Positions 28,660 to 37,570 of a stretch of 64,000 bases of DNA are shown piece after piece. Location: NCBI GenBank assembly GCA_013393545.1, contig JABXHG010000572.1, positions 18,541 to 82,540 of the forward strand, given 5' to 3'. This DNA is from Alteromonadaceae bacterium (GTDB taxonomy: Bacteria; Pseudomonadota; Gammaproteobacteria; Pseudomonadales; Oleiphilaceae). Each line of letters starts with the position of its first letter. Position 1 is the stretch's first letter. The position numbers were made by a program, and so were the translations under genes. The notes under the pieces are model-generated. The model was not told where the DNA came from. It was given only the letters and a program-made list of their open reading frames with translations, and ran no database searches.

Positions 28660-29428
28660 GGGCCAGTCCTGGCTGGCGCCATTGGTTGGCCCGCCGGTCC
28701 AGCGGCTGCAACACGGCCAGTTCGATCAGTTGCACAATCGCAATGAATGCCAGGCTGTAGGCCAGAATGGTGGCCACATCAAACACCTGAAAGGCCATGT
28801 GCAGCTGAAATCCCACGCCATTGGAACGCCCCAGTAATTCCACCACCAGGACAATCTTCCAGATCAGCGCCAGGCCACCACGGGTGGCCGCCATCAGGTA
28901 GGAGAACAGCTGTGGTATCCAGACATCGCGGAAGCGCTGCCAGTTGGTAAAACGATAGACCCGGGCCATTTGCTCCAGCCGGAAATCCAGGTTGCGCGCG
29001 CCTTCCCGTATGGTAATTGCCACGTTGGGTACCTTGTTGATCACCACGGCCATCACGGCGGCCGCTTCCACCAGGCCGAACCAGACGTACATCAGGATAA
29101 TGGTAACCAGTGCCGGCAGGTTCAGCAGCACCACCAGCAGAGGATCCAGCAGCGCGTTGGTGGTGGCTGAGCGCCCCATCATCAGTCCGATCGCGGTACC
29201 CATGGCCATGGCGAGGCAAAAGGCAATGATTACCCGCGTCAATGTAGCTCCCAGGTGGTACCACAGTTCTCCGGTGGACGCCTCGTTGATCAGGGTGTCC
29301 AGCACCGTCACCGGTGCCGGCAGTAGATCGGTGTTCAGAAGCCAGGAGACGACAGCCCAGCAAAGAATCAGGGCGGGCAACACCACCCAGTAGATCCAGG
29401 CGGGCGGTTGTCCGGTTGTAGTAGTCAC
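28652..29428 (-). CDS. NitT/TauT-family ABC importer permease
   Basis: This 258-residue protein is a BPD_transp_1 permease with five or six membrane helices and the family's EAA-like loop (TIREGARNLDFRLEQMARVYRFTNWQRFRDVWIPQLF region). It overlaps the ATPase and the binding-protein genes (ATGA at 29425-29428). Confidence 0.9.
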   Translation of the reverse strand: MTTTTGQPPAWIYWVVLPALILCWAVVSWLLNTDLLPAPVTVLDTLINEASTGELWYHLGATLTRVIIAFCLAMAMGTAIGLMMGRSATTNALLDPLLVVLLNLPALVTIILMYVWFGLVEAAAVMAVVINKVPNVAITIREGARNLDFRLEQMARVYRFTNWQRFRDVWIPQLFSYLMAATRGGLALIWKIVLVVELLGRSNGVGFQLHMAFQVFDVATILAYSLAFIAIVQLIELAVLQPLDRRANQWRQPGLAHA

Positions 29429-30423
29429 GGAGCCCCCTGATGGAACAGATCGGCGGGCATCACCTTGCCTGGGGGCGCCCCGGTCAGGCGCAGAAGCTGT
29501 TGCAGGTCGGCGACGCGCTCATGGGTCATGGTGCCGGGGGTGCCTTTGATGAAGCCGTGTCTCAGTGCCGTGAACGCATTGTCTTCCGGATTGCGCATCA
29601 GTGCCCGGAGGTGGTGCCAGTGGTCGGGGTCCGCCGCCAGTTCGGTTTTGGCGGCGCTCAGGGAGCGGGCAAAACGGTCAACCAGGTCGCTTTGCTCCTG
29701 GGCCCAGGCTTCGGGAAAAACATAGCCCAGGACGGGCAGGTTGGTGTCCATTCCGAGGCTGGCGAGCAGAGATTCCATGGCAAAGGCGGAACGCCAGCTT
29801 CCCTCGCCTTTCAGACGGGCTGCAAAATGCCAGTAGGTCACGATGGCATCCACTCGCCCCCGCTTGAGTGATTGGCTGAGCAACGGCGGAGCGGCAAATT
29901 GCACTTCGGCTGAGTCGGCCAGCTCGATGCCCTGGCTGCGGGCCACTTCCCGCAAAAGGATCCAGCCCTTGCTGTCGGGCCCGCCGGCCACGCCGATGCG
30001 GCGTCCAGCCAGGTCTTTCACTGAGTGGATGTCGGAATCCCGCGCCACCACAATGTCGCCGATTTGCGACGAAAACGGCACGTACAGAAAGGAAGAGCCG
30101 GCCTCATGGCGTGCCTGGGCCCAGAGCAGATCGGCCACCGCGCCATGAACGTTGCCACTGGTAACCGCCAGGCGGGAGGCGGGCAGATTCGCCACTGGTT
30201 TCAGGTCCAGCCGGTAACCGTGGGCCCTGTCCAGGCCCTGGTGGCGGATATGTTCGAGTTCCCAATGGGCCGTACCAAACTGCAGGACGCTGATTGACAG
30301 CACCGGCGGATCTTCCGCAGCTTTGGCCCCCATGCCAACAAGGGCCAGCAGGACAGTGATCAACAAACGCATGCGCACGGAGTGTTGTGAAAAGTGTCGT
30401 GATATCAGAAGTGTTGTTTTCAT
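29425..30423 (-). CDS. NitT/TauT-type ABC substrate-binding protein, substrate unknown
   Basis: The protein has about 332 residues from the ATG at 30423, or 315 from 30372. It has a signal peptide (MRLLITVLLALVGMGAKA) and an SsuA/NMT1-like fold: LSISVLQFGTAHWELEHI, LAVTSGNVHGAVADLLWAQ, VARDSDIHSVKDLAGRRIGVAGG. A motif TAGTACTTTGGTGCT lies about 36-50 bp upstream of 30423, like those near the exa/ped genes, so the transporter may share their control. It could import an alcohol-derived acid, a sulfonate or a metal chelate; nothing in the sequence decides this. Confidence 0.8.
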   Translation of the reverse strand: MKTTLLISRHFSQHSVRMRLLITVLLALVGMGAKAAEDPPVLSISVLQFGTAHWELEHIRHQGLDRAHGYRLDLKPVANLPASRLAVTSGNVHGAVADLLWAQARHEAGSSFLYVPFSSQIGDIVVARDSDIHSVKDLAGRRIGVAGGPDSKGWILLREVARSQGIELADSAEVQFAAPPLLSQSLKRGRVDAIVTYWHFAARLKGEGSWRSAFAMESLLASLGMDTNLPVLGYVFPEAWAQEQSDLVDRFARSLSAAKTELAADPDHWHHLRALMRNPEDNAFTALRHGFIKGTPGTMTHERVADLQQLLRLTGAPPGKVMPADLFHQGAP

Positions 30424-30698
30424 GACCTCACGATACGAAGCCGGCCGGCGGGCAAGAATAGTACTTTGGTGCTTGTTTTTTGGTGCGATGGTCGCATTCA
30501 ACCGTTGGGCGATATGACGTGTAATGAAACGATCATAAAAATAAAGATGCAGATGGCGCACACCGAAGAGCTCTCCGCCATCGTGGAGCGTCGACGCAGG
30601 AGAATGCCATGCAGACCACACACGATGCCGCACTCTGCGCGGAAAACCGCTATCATGAAACTTCCCCTGTTCCCGACAACAATACCCTGGAGATATCC
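30424..30698. promoter_or_regulatory. ABC importer / erbR divergent promoter with operator candidate
   Basis: TAGTACTTTGGTGCT at 30459-30473 fits the locus-wide motif. The right half is AT-rich (around 30530-30550) and could hold the erbR promoter. Confidence 0.45.
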
Positions 30699-31376
30699 AT
30701 GGAGCCGGCTTATAAGATTCTGATCGCCGATGATCATCCTCTCTTCCGGGAAGCCATCAGCAGCGTAATTGCTTCCGGCTTTGCTGGTAGTGAGATTCTG
30801 GAAACCGATGATCTGGAGAGTGCGCTGGAGATTACCCGGGAAAACGATGATCTGGATCTGATCCTGCTGGATCTGAACATGCCTGGCATGCATGGCCTTA
30901 ACGGCTTGATCACGTTGCGAAACGAATCCCCAAGCATTCCGGTGGTCATTGTTTCAGCGGAAGAGGACAAGCAGGTGGTTCTGCAGGCCATTACTTATGG
31001 TGCCGTGGGTTTTATTACCAAGTCCTCTCCCCGTGCCCACATGACCGAGGCCATCCAGCAGATTCTCAACGGGAATGTGTACCTGCCCTCGGATATCATC
31101 CGGACCGGCAAGGAAGCCAACCAGCGCCGCAGTCGCGGCGACGACAACCCTATTTCGCCGGAGTTGCTCAACTCCCTGACCCGCCGCCAACTTCTGGTTC
31201 TGGAGCGTATGTCGAAAGGCGAGTCGAACAAGCAGATCGCTTACAATCTGCATATCGCGGAAACCACGGTTAAGGCTCACGTTTCGGCGATTTTGCGCAA
31301 GTTGGGGGTGCATAACCGCGTGCAAGCCATTCTTTCAGCCAGCGATGTGGATTTCAGTCAGTATCTGAAACGGTAA
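30699..31376 (+). CDS. erbR: LuxR-family response regulator, ErbR/AgmR type
   Basis: This 225-residue regulator starts at the ATG at 30699 with GGAG six bases upstream. Its receiver ([17 protein letters not shown]58 in [13 protein letters not shown]) and LuxR helix-turn-helix ([25 protein letters not shown]) closely follow P. aeruginosa AgmR/ErbR as I recall it. ErbR sits in the cascade activating exaA and pqq genes. It converges with a NahK-type kinase, its likely partner. Confidence 0.9.
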   Translation: MEPAYKILIADDHPLFREAISSVIASGFAGSEILETDDLESALEITRENDDLDLILLDLNMPGMHGLNGLITLRNESPSIPVVIVSAEEDKQVVLQAITYGAVGFITKSSPRAHMTEAIQQILNGNVYLPSDIIRTGKEANQRRSRGDDNPISPELLNSLTRRQLLVLERMSKGESNKQIAYNLHIAETTVKAHVSAILRKLGVHNRVQAILSASDVDFSQYLKR

Positions 31377-31382
31377 TCCGGT

Positions 31383-33665
31383 TCATGCAGAGCGATCTTG
31401 AGTCACGTGATTCAACACGCTGCGCAGCTTTAACGGCTTTACTGGCTTGTTCATCAACAGGTAACCCAGTTCACGAATGTGCTGTTTCAGCTCGTTTGAG
31501 TAATTGGCCGTGATCATCAGCACGGGAGCAGGTATCGCGCGGCGATGATTGATCTCGCCAACCACATCCACGCCATTCGTGTCGTCGTCAAGGTGATAAT
31601 CGGCCAGGATCAGATCCACGGGTGCCGATTCCATAGGCAATTGCTGCTGAAGGTCTTCCAGAGACGTAGCGGTTACCACCTGACAGTCCCAGCCTTCCAA
31701 TAAAGTTCTCATGCCGTCGCAAATAGATAGATCGTTGTCGATAACCCATATGCGGGCACCATTAAGGCCGCTCTTTATGGTCGCTTGGTGAGAAGTGTCC
31801 TTTTTCGAATGCTGCGGCTCGAGCTGGCCCAGTGGAACCTGAACACTAAACATGGAACCTTTTCCTTCAACCGAAGACACTCTTACCTTGTGGCCCAGCA
31901 TGCGGGAGATTTTGTCCACGATCGCCAGGCCCAGGCCCAATCCTTTGTCCTGTTGTGAGCCTTTGGGTTGTATGCGTTTGAACTCCTGAAATATTTCCGT
32001 GAGCTTGTCTTCCGGAATCCCCATGCCGGTGTCCCAGACCTGCAGCAGGACATGATCCCCCCGCCTGCGACAACCAAGCAGGATGCGTCCCGAGGTTGTG
32101 TACCGGATGGCGTTGGTCAGGAAGTTCCGGAGAATTCGGGCGAGCAGCTGGGAGTCCGATTCGACCACGGCCGACGAGGGCACGAAATCCAGCTGGAGGT
32201 TTTCGGCAAAGGCCATCTGGCGGAATTCCCGGGCGATGTTGTTCAGAAGGTCCCGAAGGTCAAAGGCGGTTACGTCCGGCTTGATGACACCAGCATCGAG
32301 TTTGGAGATATCGACCAGGGTTCCCAGAAGGTTTTCCACGTCATCCAGTGAGGTGCTGACGGAACGAACCAGGCTCTCGGCCTTGGGACCGAACGATTGC
32401 TCCTGCAGAGCGCTGGTGAACAGCCGGGCCGCATTGAGTGGTTGCAGCAAGTCATGACTGACGGCCGCCAGGAACTTTGTCTTCGACATGTTGGCCCGTT
32501 CCGCTTCCAGCTTGGCGTCGCGTAGCCGGGCCTCGACGGTGGCGCGCTCCGATATTTCCTGACGCAGCTTGTTGTTCAGACCGGTGAGCGCCGCTGTGCG
32601 TTCTTTTACCCGGCGTTCGAGGTTGTCATAAGCCTGTTCGAGGGCGAGGGCGGTTTTGCGGCGCTCGGTGATGTCACGAATCAGCACAAAAAAGCCGATA
32701 ATGTCGCCGTCTTCACCGAAGTTGGGAACGTAGGAGCGGAGCATGTAGCGCTCCTCCCCGTCTTCACCGGTCTCCTCCAGTTCAAAGGTCACGTTATGGC
32801 CATCCAGTACTTCCATGATCTGTGGCAGCAGTCTCTGGTAGGAGTCCGGGCAGTGTATTTCATCCAGCCGCTTGCCCAGCAGGGGGGCCCCTTTTCGGCT
32901 ATACCATTCTTCATAGACCTTGTTGCAGAATTGCACGGTCATGTCCGCGCCGATGTAGGCAATGAGGGCCGGTACGTGGTCGGTCACCACGCGAATCCAG
33001 CGTTCGCTCTCTTCCAGCGCTTTTATCCGGCGGGCCATCTCGCTGTTCTTGACGTCGGTGATGTCCGAGTACAGAACCACCAGGCCGCCCTCCCTGGTAG
33101 CCCGCTCCGTCATCTGGACCCAGCGACCATTGGACAGCAGGAAAACGGCTTCTTCCACGTCCTCGTGGCTGTGCTCCTCCAGGACCAGGCCGCAAGCGAT
33201 GGCCTGGGCCTTGACTTCCTCGATGGAGGCGCCGGCTTCCGGCGGGTTGACCCCGGCATGCAGCCAATAACTCTGGAATCGACTGTTGCTTTGTAGCAAA
33301 CGGTGTTGGCGATCAAAGAGCACAAAGCCATCGGCGATACTTTCTATGGCGTCGTTGAGTCGCTGGCGGGTCGTTTCGGCTTCTTCCCGCGCCCGGTTCA
33401 GGGCCTTGTTGCTGGCCTTGAATTCCTCCATCGCGTGGTTCAGTGCGTCGGTGCGCTCACGCACCTGCTCGGCCAGAATCACCGAATGCTCAAAAGCGGC
33501 ATAGGGCTCCAGCTTGTGGGTAACGCCGGACTCGACGCGCGTGATAAGCGCATCGCGGGTTTTCCGCAATCGATGATTTTCTGCTTCCAATTCGGCGATA
33601 CGCCGCGCTTGCGCCGCCTCACCAGACGCCTCAGACGGGCGCTGAGCGGATTTCAGGTTGGCCAA
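31383..33665 (-). CDS. nahK: NahK/ErcS'-type PAS hybrid histidine kinase
   Basis: This 760-residue soluble hybrid kinase has an N-terminal coiled coil (about 10-110), a first PAS (AIESIADGFVLFDRQHRLL), a second PAS with PAC (VTDHVPALIAYIGADM to GFFVLIRDITERR), another coiled coil, HisKA with H404 (AAVSHDLLQPLNAARL), HATPase (FLTNAIRYT, DTGMGIPEDKL, GLGLGLAIVDKIS) and a C-terminal receiver (LADYHLDDDTNGV). It overlaps the NosP-like gene by 35 bp. The nosP-nahK pair is PA1975-PA1976 in P. aeruginosa, where nitric oxide sensed by NosP controls the kinase. Confidence 0.88.
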   Translation of the reverse strand: MANLKSAQRPSEASGEAAQARRIAELEAENHRLRKTRDALITRVESGVTHKLEPYAAFEHSVILAEQVRERTDALNHAMEEFKASNKALNRAREEAETTRQRLNDAIESIADGFVLFDRQHRLLQSNSRFQSYWLHAGVNPPEAGASIEEVKAQAIACGLVLEEHSHEDVEEAVFLLSNGRWVQMTERATREGGLVVLYSDITDVKNSEMARRIKALEESERWIRVVTDHVPALIAYIGADMTVQFCNKVYEEWYSRKGAPLLGKRLDEIHCPDSYQRLLPQIMEVLDGHNVTFELEETGEDGEERYMLRSYVPNFGEDGDIIGFFVLIRDITERRKTALALEQAYDNLERRVKERTAALTGLNNKLRQEISERATVEARLRDAKLEAERANMSKTKFLAAVSHDLLQPLNAARLFTSALQEQSFGPKAESLVRSVSTSLDDVENLLGTLVDISKLDAGVIKPDVTAFDLRDLLNNIAREFRQMAFAENLQLDFVPSSAVVESDSQLLARILRNFLTNAIRYTTSGRILLGCRRRGDHVLLQVWDTGMGIPEDKLTEIFQEFKRIQPKGSQQDKGLGLGLAIVDKISRMLGHKVRVSSVEGKGSMFSVQVPLGQLEPQHSKKDTSHQATIKSGLNGARIWVIDNDLSICDGMRTLLEGWDCQVVTATSLEDLQQQLPMESAPVDLILADYHLDDDTNGVDVVGEINHRRAIPAPVLMITANYSNELKQHIRELGYLLMNKPVKPLKLRSVLNHVTQDRSA

Positions 33666-34911
33666 TCACCACCCCCGTAAACGTCTGGTTGATATGCATG
33701 CCATCAAATTGCTCGCCATAGGTGTTGAAACCAATAACCCTGTGATGCTGGAGAAACCTGGATACGGAGTCGACTTCGCCGATCACCTCCGCTTCGAGGC
33801 GGCGCAGGAAACAGTCACAGCCGATGGTGACCAGTGGTTCGCCAACAACACGCTCGGATGTTTCTATCTGCTGGCGGACGCTATCGAGAATTCCCCCGGG
33901 TGCCATTGCTGTCATGACAATGCCGGTTTCAACAGCGCAGTAGAATGTCAGGCTGCCATCGGCATTGACTCTCTGTATCGAGCGTACGAAGTATTGCCCC
34001 CCGATTTTCACGCCCAGGGGACGAAGGGCAAAGGTTTTTCGGTCGAGGTCTTCCACGTTCACACCGACCACGCGTGCATAGGCCTGGGCTGCGGGCTCTG
34101 CATTCAGTTCAAAGACCGTCCGGCTTTCCGCGCAAGCGTCCGTGACCACCAGTTTTTCGGTGCCGTTAAGCAGATGGTGTGTGGAGAATACCCGGAAATC
34201 CAGTGGTGTGTTGACCAGCATCACGGTAGCCGCGCTGTTATGAAACTGGCCATTGAAAAATACGTGGGTATTGGCGAGACGTTCGTCGTCGCCCGCTGAT
34301 CCGCCAAACTGGGGAATGGCACCGAGTGCGGAGTTCAGGGTTGCCAGGACGAGCTCTTCCCGGCTGGACAGACCATCAAGCAGGGTGATGGCGAAGGTGT
34401 TTCCCTTGATCGGAGCCAGTTTTGCGTCACGGCAAGTGGCCAGCAACCCATCGATCACGCCCTGTGCGTCCTGCAGGGTGAAACGGTCCAGTTCGGAGAT
34501 GAGTGCGCAGTCGATGGCGAAAAAGCGCTGATCAAAGCCGATGGCGGTGATGCATCCCCGGTCGTAGCCGGCCGGTGTTATCTCTCCGGCAGAGGTGCAA
34601 CCACATACCCGAGCGTCTGGAAAAAACTGTTCCAGAGCAGGGCCCAGCCGCTCCAGGTCATACTCGGCAGAGCAGAAAAACAACAGGCATCCCAGGTTGT
34701 CGTGGTACAGCTGGCGGGATAGCTCCCGGGCTGCCAGCTGTGGTTCTCGCACGTTGGTGCTTGCCACTTTAACCGCTTGAAAATTTGCCGCTGGCTCCAT
34801 TGGCACCGATTCCGTCGACGTTGGGATGTGCTTTGATTCTACGGCATCCGTGCGATCAGCCAATGCGACTTCCGTGCTTTTTGTGGGCGCGCCAAAAAAG
34901 TCGTAAGTCAT
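33631..34911 (-). CDS. nosP: FIST-domain protein, NosP-like NO sensor
   Basis: This 426-residue cytoplasmic protein has a FIST_N region (LGCLLFFCSAEYDLERLGPALEQFF, GCTSAGEITPAGY, LLDGLSSREE, FGGSAGDDE) and a FIST_C region (ARVVGVN to GIVMTAMAPGG, IGFNTYGEQFDGMHINQT). NosP proteins bind haem and NO and inhibit the adjacent kinase; the assignment rests on the fused position next to nahK. Haem binding cannot be judged from sequence alone. Confidence 0.85.
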   Translation of the reverse strand: MTYDFFGAPTKSTEVALADRTDAVESKHIPTSTESVPMEPAANFQAVKVASTNVREPQLAARELSRQLYHDNLGCLLFFCSAEYDLERLGPALEQFFPDARVCGCTSAGEITPAGYDRGCITAIGFDQRFFAIDCALISELDRFTLQDAQGVIDGLLATCRDAKLAPIKGNTFAITLLDGLSSREELVLATLNSALGAIPQFGGSAGDDERLANTHVFFNGQFHNSAATVMLVNTPLDFRVFSTHHLLNGTEKLVVTDACAESRTVFELNAEPAAQAYARVVGVNVEDLDRKTFALRPLGVKIGGQYFVRSIQRVNADGSLTFYCAVETGIVMTAMAPGGILDSVRQQIETSERVVGEPLVTIGCDCFLRRLEAEVIGEVDSVSRFLQHHRVIGFNTYGEQFDGMHINQTFTGVVIGQPEIRSAPV

Positions 34912-35066
34912 TGAGTTTATTCCCTGTGTGTCAAAGCTTGCAGCCGCCTTGCGGGCTGGAAGAGCCCGGAGTAATACTTTAGTCCTGTTTTGGGTGTCTC
35001 CAGGGAGGGTCTTTCAGTGCCCGGTTTCCCGCCAGACACTGAAAAGCCATCGGGTTGTGCTCATTC
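34912..35066. promoter_or_regulatory. nosP promoter region with operator candidate and hairpin
   Basis: TAATACTTTAGTCCT at 34973-34987 matches the locus-wide motif and lies about 62 bp upstream of nosP. An inverted repeat TTTCAGTG/CACTGAAA (35012-35019, 35037-35044) follows the porin gene on the minus strand and could end its transcript, although it lacks a T-run. Confidence 0.45.
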
Positions 35067-36197
35067 TCAGAACGTCACGATACCGCCCAAAGCGATGGTG
35101 TCGGCGTCTACTTGCTGAGCACCACTGGACTTGCTGTTTTTCTCGAACATGTTGTACTCGGCAACGACTTTGAAATTCGGATTAATTTCATGGAACAGTG
35201 CCACGGAGGTGTTTTCCGACTCAAAGTCACCCTGGTCGGAATCGGTTTCCCCGTAGGACAACACCAATCGGTTTGCCCCCAGTTTATAGGCACCCTGGAC
35301 CAGATAACCACTGGCGTCTTCTTCTGCGATTGGGTCGGCATTGCCATCGTTGTCGGTGTCACCGGCATCGGTAATCAATAAAGGCATGTCTCCCTTGGAA
35401 GTGAAGCCGGAACCTGTCAGCGATAAATCGCCCAGGGTTGCTTTCAGACCATAGCCAACGCCAGTTGAATCCACGCTGGTGTTGTCGTTTTCCGAATTTT
35501 GATAGCGCCCGTTTACCCAGCCGGTCAGACTGACACCACTTAGATCAGCGGTGTAGGTGATTTCTGCTTCCAGGCGAGGTGCGGACTGTTCCGAACTGTT
35601 GCCGGGTGTTGTGTCGGCAGGCTCAAGAATGCCGGTAGCCAGCTTTAAACCATTCATCTCCGGCGTCCGGTAGGTGATTTGGGCCGATGGATTGGGGTAC
35701 GGGTAACCGGAACCGATGTTTCCGAAGGACACGCCGGTTGCGGGACCGGGTGAGCCGAAGCCGGTGAGAATTTCATCGAGGAAAATGTTGGAGCGGGCAT
35801 AAAGTCCAAAATCCTTCCCGATCAAAACCTGGCCCCAGGAGCCGTCGACGGTCGCATACAGCTGGCGCACATCTATGGCGGTGTCGGTTGCCGATTGCAG
35901 ACTGTCGTTGATTGTTGACCAGAAAGAGGAGCGACCGCCGAGGGTCAGGTCTCCCATTTCCTTACTGAAGTTGAAGCCAATGGTGTTGGGAAGAAACCCC
36001 ATTTTTACATCGGAATTCCGAGTGTCGGCCAGATTGTCATCTCGGTTTACGTAAAACGCGTTGAAATAGCCGTCCACGGAGAAAGAGGTGCCCTCTTCAT
36101 TATAGACTTCTATTGCTGCATTGGCTGCGGCACTGGTACCCAAAGACGTGGCGACCGCCAAAGCCATGCAGGCCTTTTTCATGTTGTTGTTTGTCAT
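35067..36197 (-). CDS. Gram-negative outer-membrane porin
   Basis: This 376-residue protein has a signal peptide ending near ANA, then a beta-rich, aspartate- and glycine-rich porin sequence (YFNAFYVNRDDN, LTLGGRSSFWSTI, WGQVLIGKDFGLY) and a C-terminal aromatic residue (LGGIVTF), as required for outer-membrane assembly. A start at 36197 with GGGGAA upstream is preferred; 36182 is an alternative. The substrate is unknown. An acidic loop (DAGDTDNDGNADPIAEEDAS) resembles a calcium-binding loop. Confidence 0.85.
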   Translation of the reverse strand: MTNNNMKKACMALAVATSLGTSAAANAAIEVYNEEGTSFSVDGYFNAFYVNRDDNLADTRNSDVKMGFLPNTIGFNFSKEMGDLTLGGRSSFWSTINDSLQSATDTAIDVRQLYATVDGSWGQVLIGKDFGLYARSNIFLDEILTGFGSPGPATGVSFGNIGSGYPYPNPSAQITYRTPEMNGLKLATGILEPADTTPGNSSEQSAPRLEAEITYTADLSGVSLTGWVNGRYQNSENDNTSVDSTGVGYGLKATLGDLSLTGSGFTSKGDMPLLITDAGDTDNDGNADPIAEEDASGYLVQGAYKLGANRLVLSYGETDSDQGDFESENTSVALFHEINPNFKVVAEYNMFEKNSKSSGAQQVDADTIALGGIVTF

Positions 36198-36463
36198 GAT
36201 TTCCCCGATTGTTGTTGATTGTCAGGGTTCCGGATCTCAGCGGGATGCGAAACCCAAGGCGCGGTTTGCTGCCTGAAGATCCATGTTCGGGTAAGGCATA
36301 AAGGGAGGGAATGCGACCAGGGAGCAGGTTCTCCGGTCAATTGGGCCCAGCCTGAGTCGAAACTTTAGGATTACGACTTGTAACAGTTTTCGTGAGATAT
36401 GGTATTTCAATTCCCGGTCGATCATTATTCCCGGGTGGGTTGTATGAAATCAGGGAGCCACCG

Positions 36464-37570
36464 TTGAAACGACTGGTATTACTGGGCGCCGGACACGCCC
36501 ATTTGATTGTCCTCCGTGAGCTTGCCCAATCACCCCCGCCCGATACCGAGCTGGTTGTGGTGAGTCCTTCGTGCTGGCAGTACTATTCGGGCATGTTGCC
36601 AGGCTGGATTGCGGGCCACTATAAGCTGGATCAGTGCCGTATAAAGGTGGCGCCACAGGTGTCGGCGGCCGGGGGCGAGTTGATCCTCGACAGGGCGGTG
36701 GCACTGGATGCGGAACACCAGAAAATCCGGCTGGAAGGTGGTCGGCAGGTGGATTATGACTGGCTGTCGATCGACATTGGCTCGGGCTCCAACCTGGCCG
36801 ACTTGGAAGGCTACGATGACCCGCTGATCAGCGTGAAACCCATCGAGCGCTTCCAGGCCCAGTGGCGGGAGTTCGAGGAACAATGCCAGACTACCGGCGC
36901 CGGTCATCTTGTGGTGGTGGGCGGCGGTGCCGCTGGCGTGGAACTGGCCATGGCCGCCGCCAATGTGGTTCGCCACAACCACGAAGGTGGGGGCCGGGTG
37001 TCGTTGATTGCCGGTGATGATGGGCCGCTGCCGGGTTTCAATGGGTTGATGCGTCGGCTGGCGGCCAGGAAGCTGGTGCGCAGGCGGGTGACGGTTATTG
37101 GACAGCGCGCTTCGGTTCGTGACGGTAAATTGCAGCTGGCCGACGGTACCGGGCTGAAGACCGGCCCGGTGCTTGCCGCCACCGGCGCGGCGGCCGAGCC
37201 GTTCCTTAAAGACAGTGGTCTGGCGGTGGATGAGCAGGGCTTTTTGCGGGTGGACGCCTGCCACCAAAGCCTGTCTCACAACAACGTGTTTGCGGTGGGC
37301 GACACCTGCAGCCGCGAGGACGGCGCTCTGAACCGCTCCGGGGTACACGCGGTAAAAGCCGGCCCAATTTTGGCAGACAATCTTCGTTCAGCATTGGGCG
37401 AAGGTGCCCTCAAACCCTTCCGGCCCCGGCGCTATTCGTTATACCTGTTGGCCTGTGGCGACCGTACAGCCATCGGCAGTTACGGTCCCCTGACCTTCTC
37501 CGGTCGCTGGGTGTGGCGCCTGAAGGATCGGATCGACCGGGGGTTTATCGAGAGCTTTCCCCGCTGTTGA
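36464..37570 (+). CDS. FAD-dependent NDH-2-like pyridine nucleotide oxidoreductase
   Basis: This protein has about 368 residues from a TTG at 36464, which has AGGGAG seven bases upstream; an ATG at 36392 lacks such a site. It has an FAD-binding motif (VLLGAGHAHLIVL), a central Rossmann motif (VVVGGGAAGVELAMA) and an FAVGDTCS FAD-contact motif. The GAGHAH start is typical of the flavoprotein domain sometimes fused to SelD. Its stop directly abuts the stop of the convergent NDH-2 gene, with no bases between. The substrate is not known. Confidence 0.82.
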   Translation: MKRLVLLGAGHAHLIVLRELAQSPPPDTELVVVSPSCWQYYSGMLPGWIAGHYKLDQCRIKVAPQVSAAGGELILDRAVALDAEHQKIRLEGGRQVDYDWLSIDIGSGSNLADLEGYDDPLISVKPIERFQAQWREFEEQCQTTGAGHLVVVGGGAAGVELAMAAANVVRHNHEGGGRVSLIAGDDGPLPGFNGLMRRLAARKLVRRRVTVIGQRASVRDGKLQLADGTGLKTGPVLAATGAAAEPFLKDSGLAVDEQGFLRVDACHQSLSHNNVFAVGDTCSREDGALNRSGVHAVKAGPILADNLRSALGEGALKPFRPRRYSLYLLACGDRTAIGSYGPLTFSGRWVWRLKDRIDRGFIESFPRC

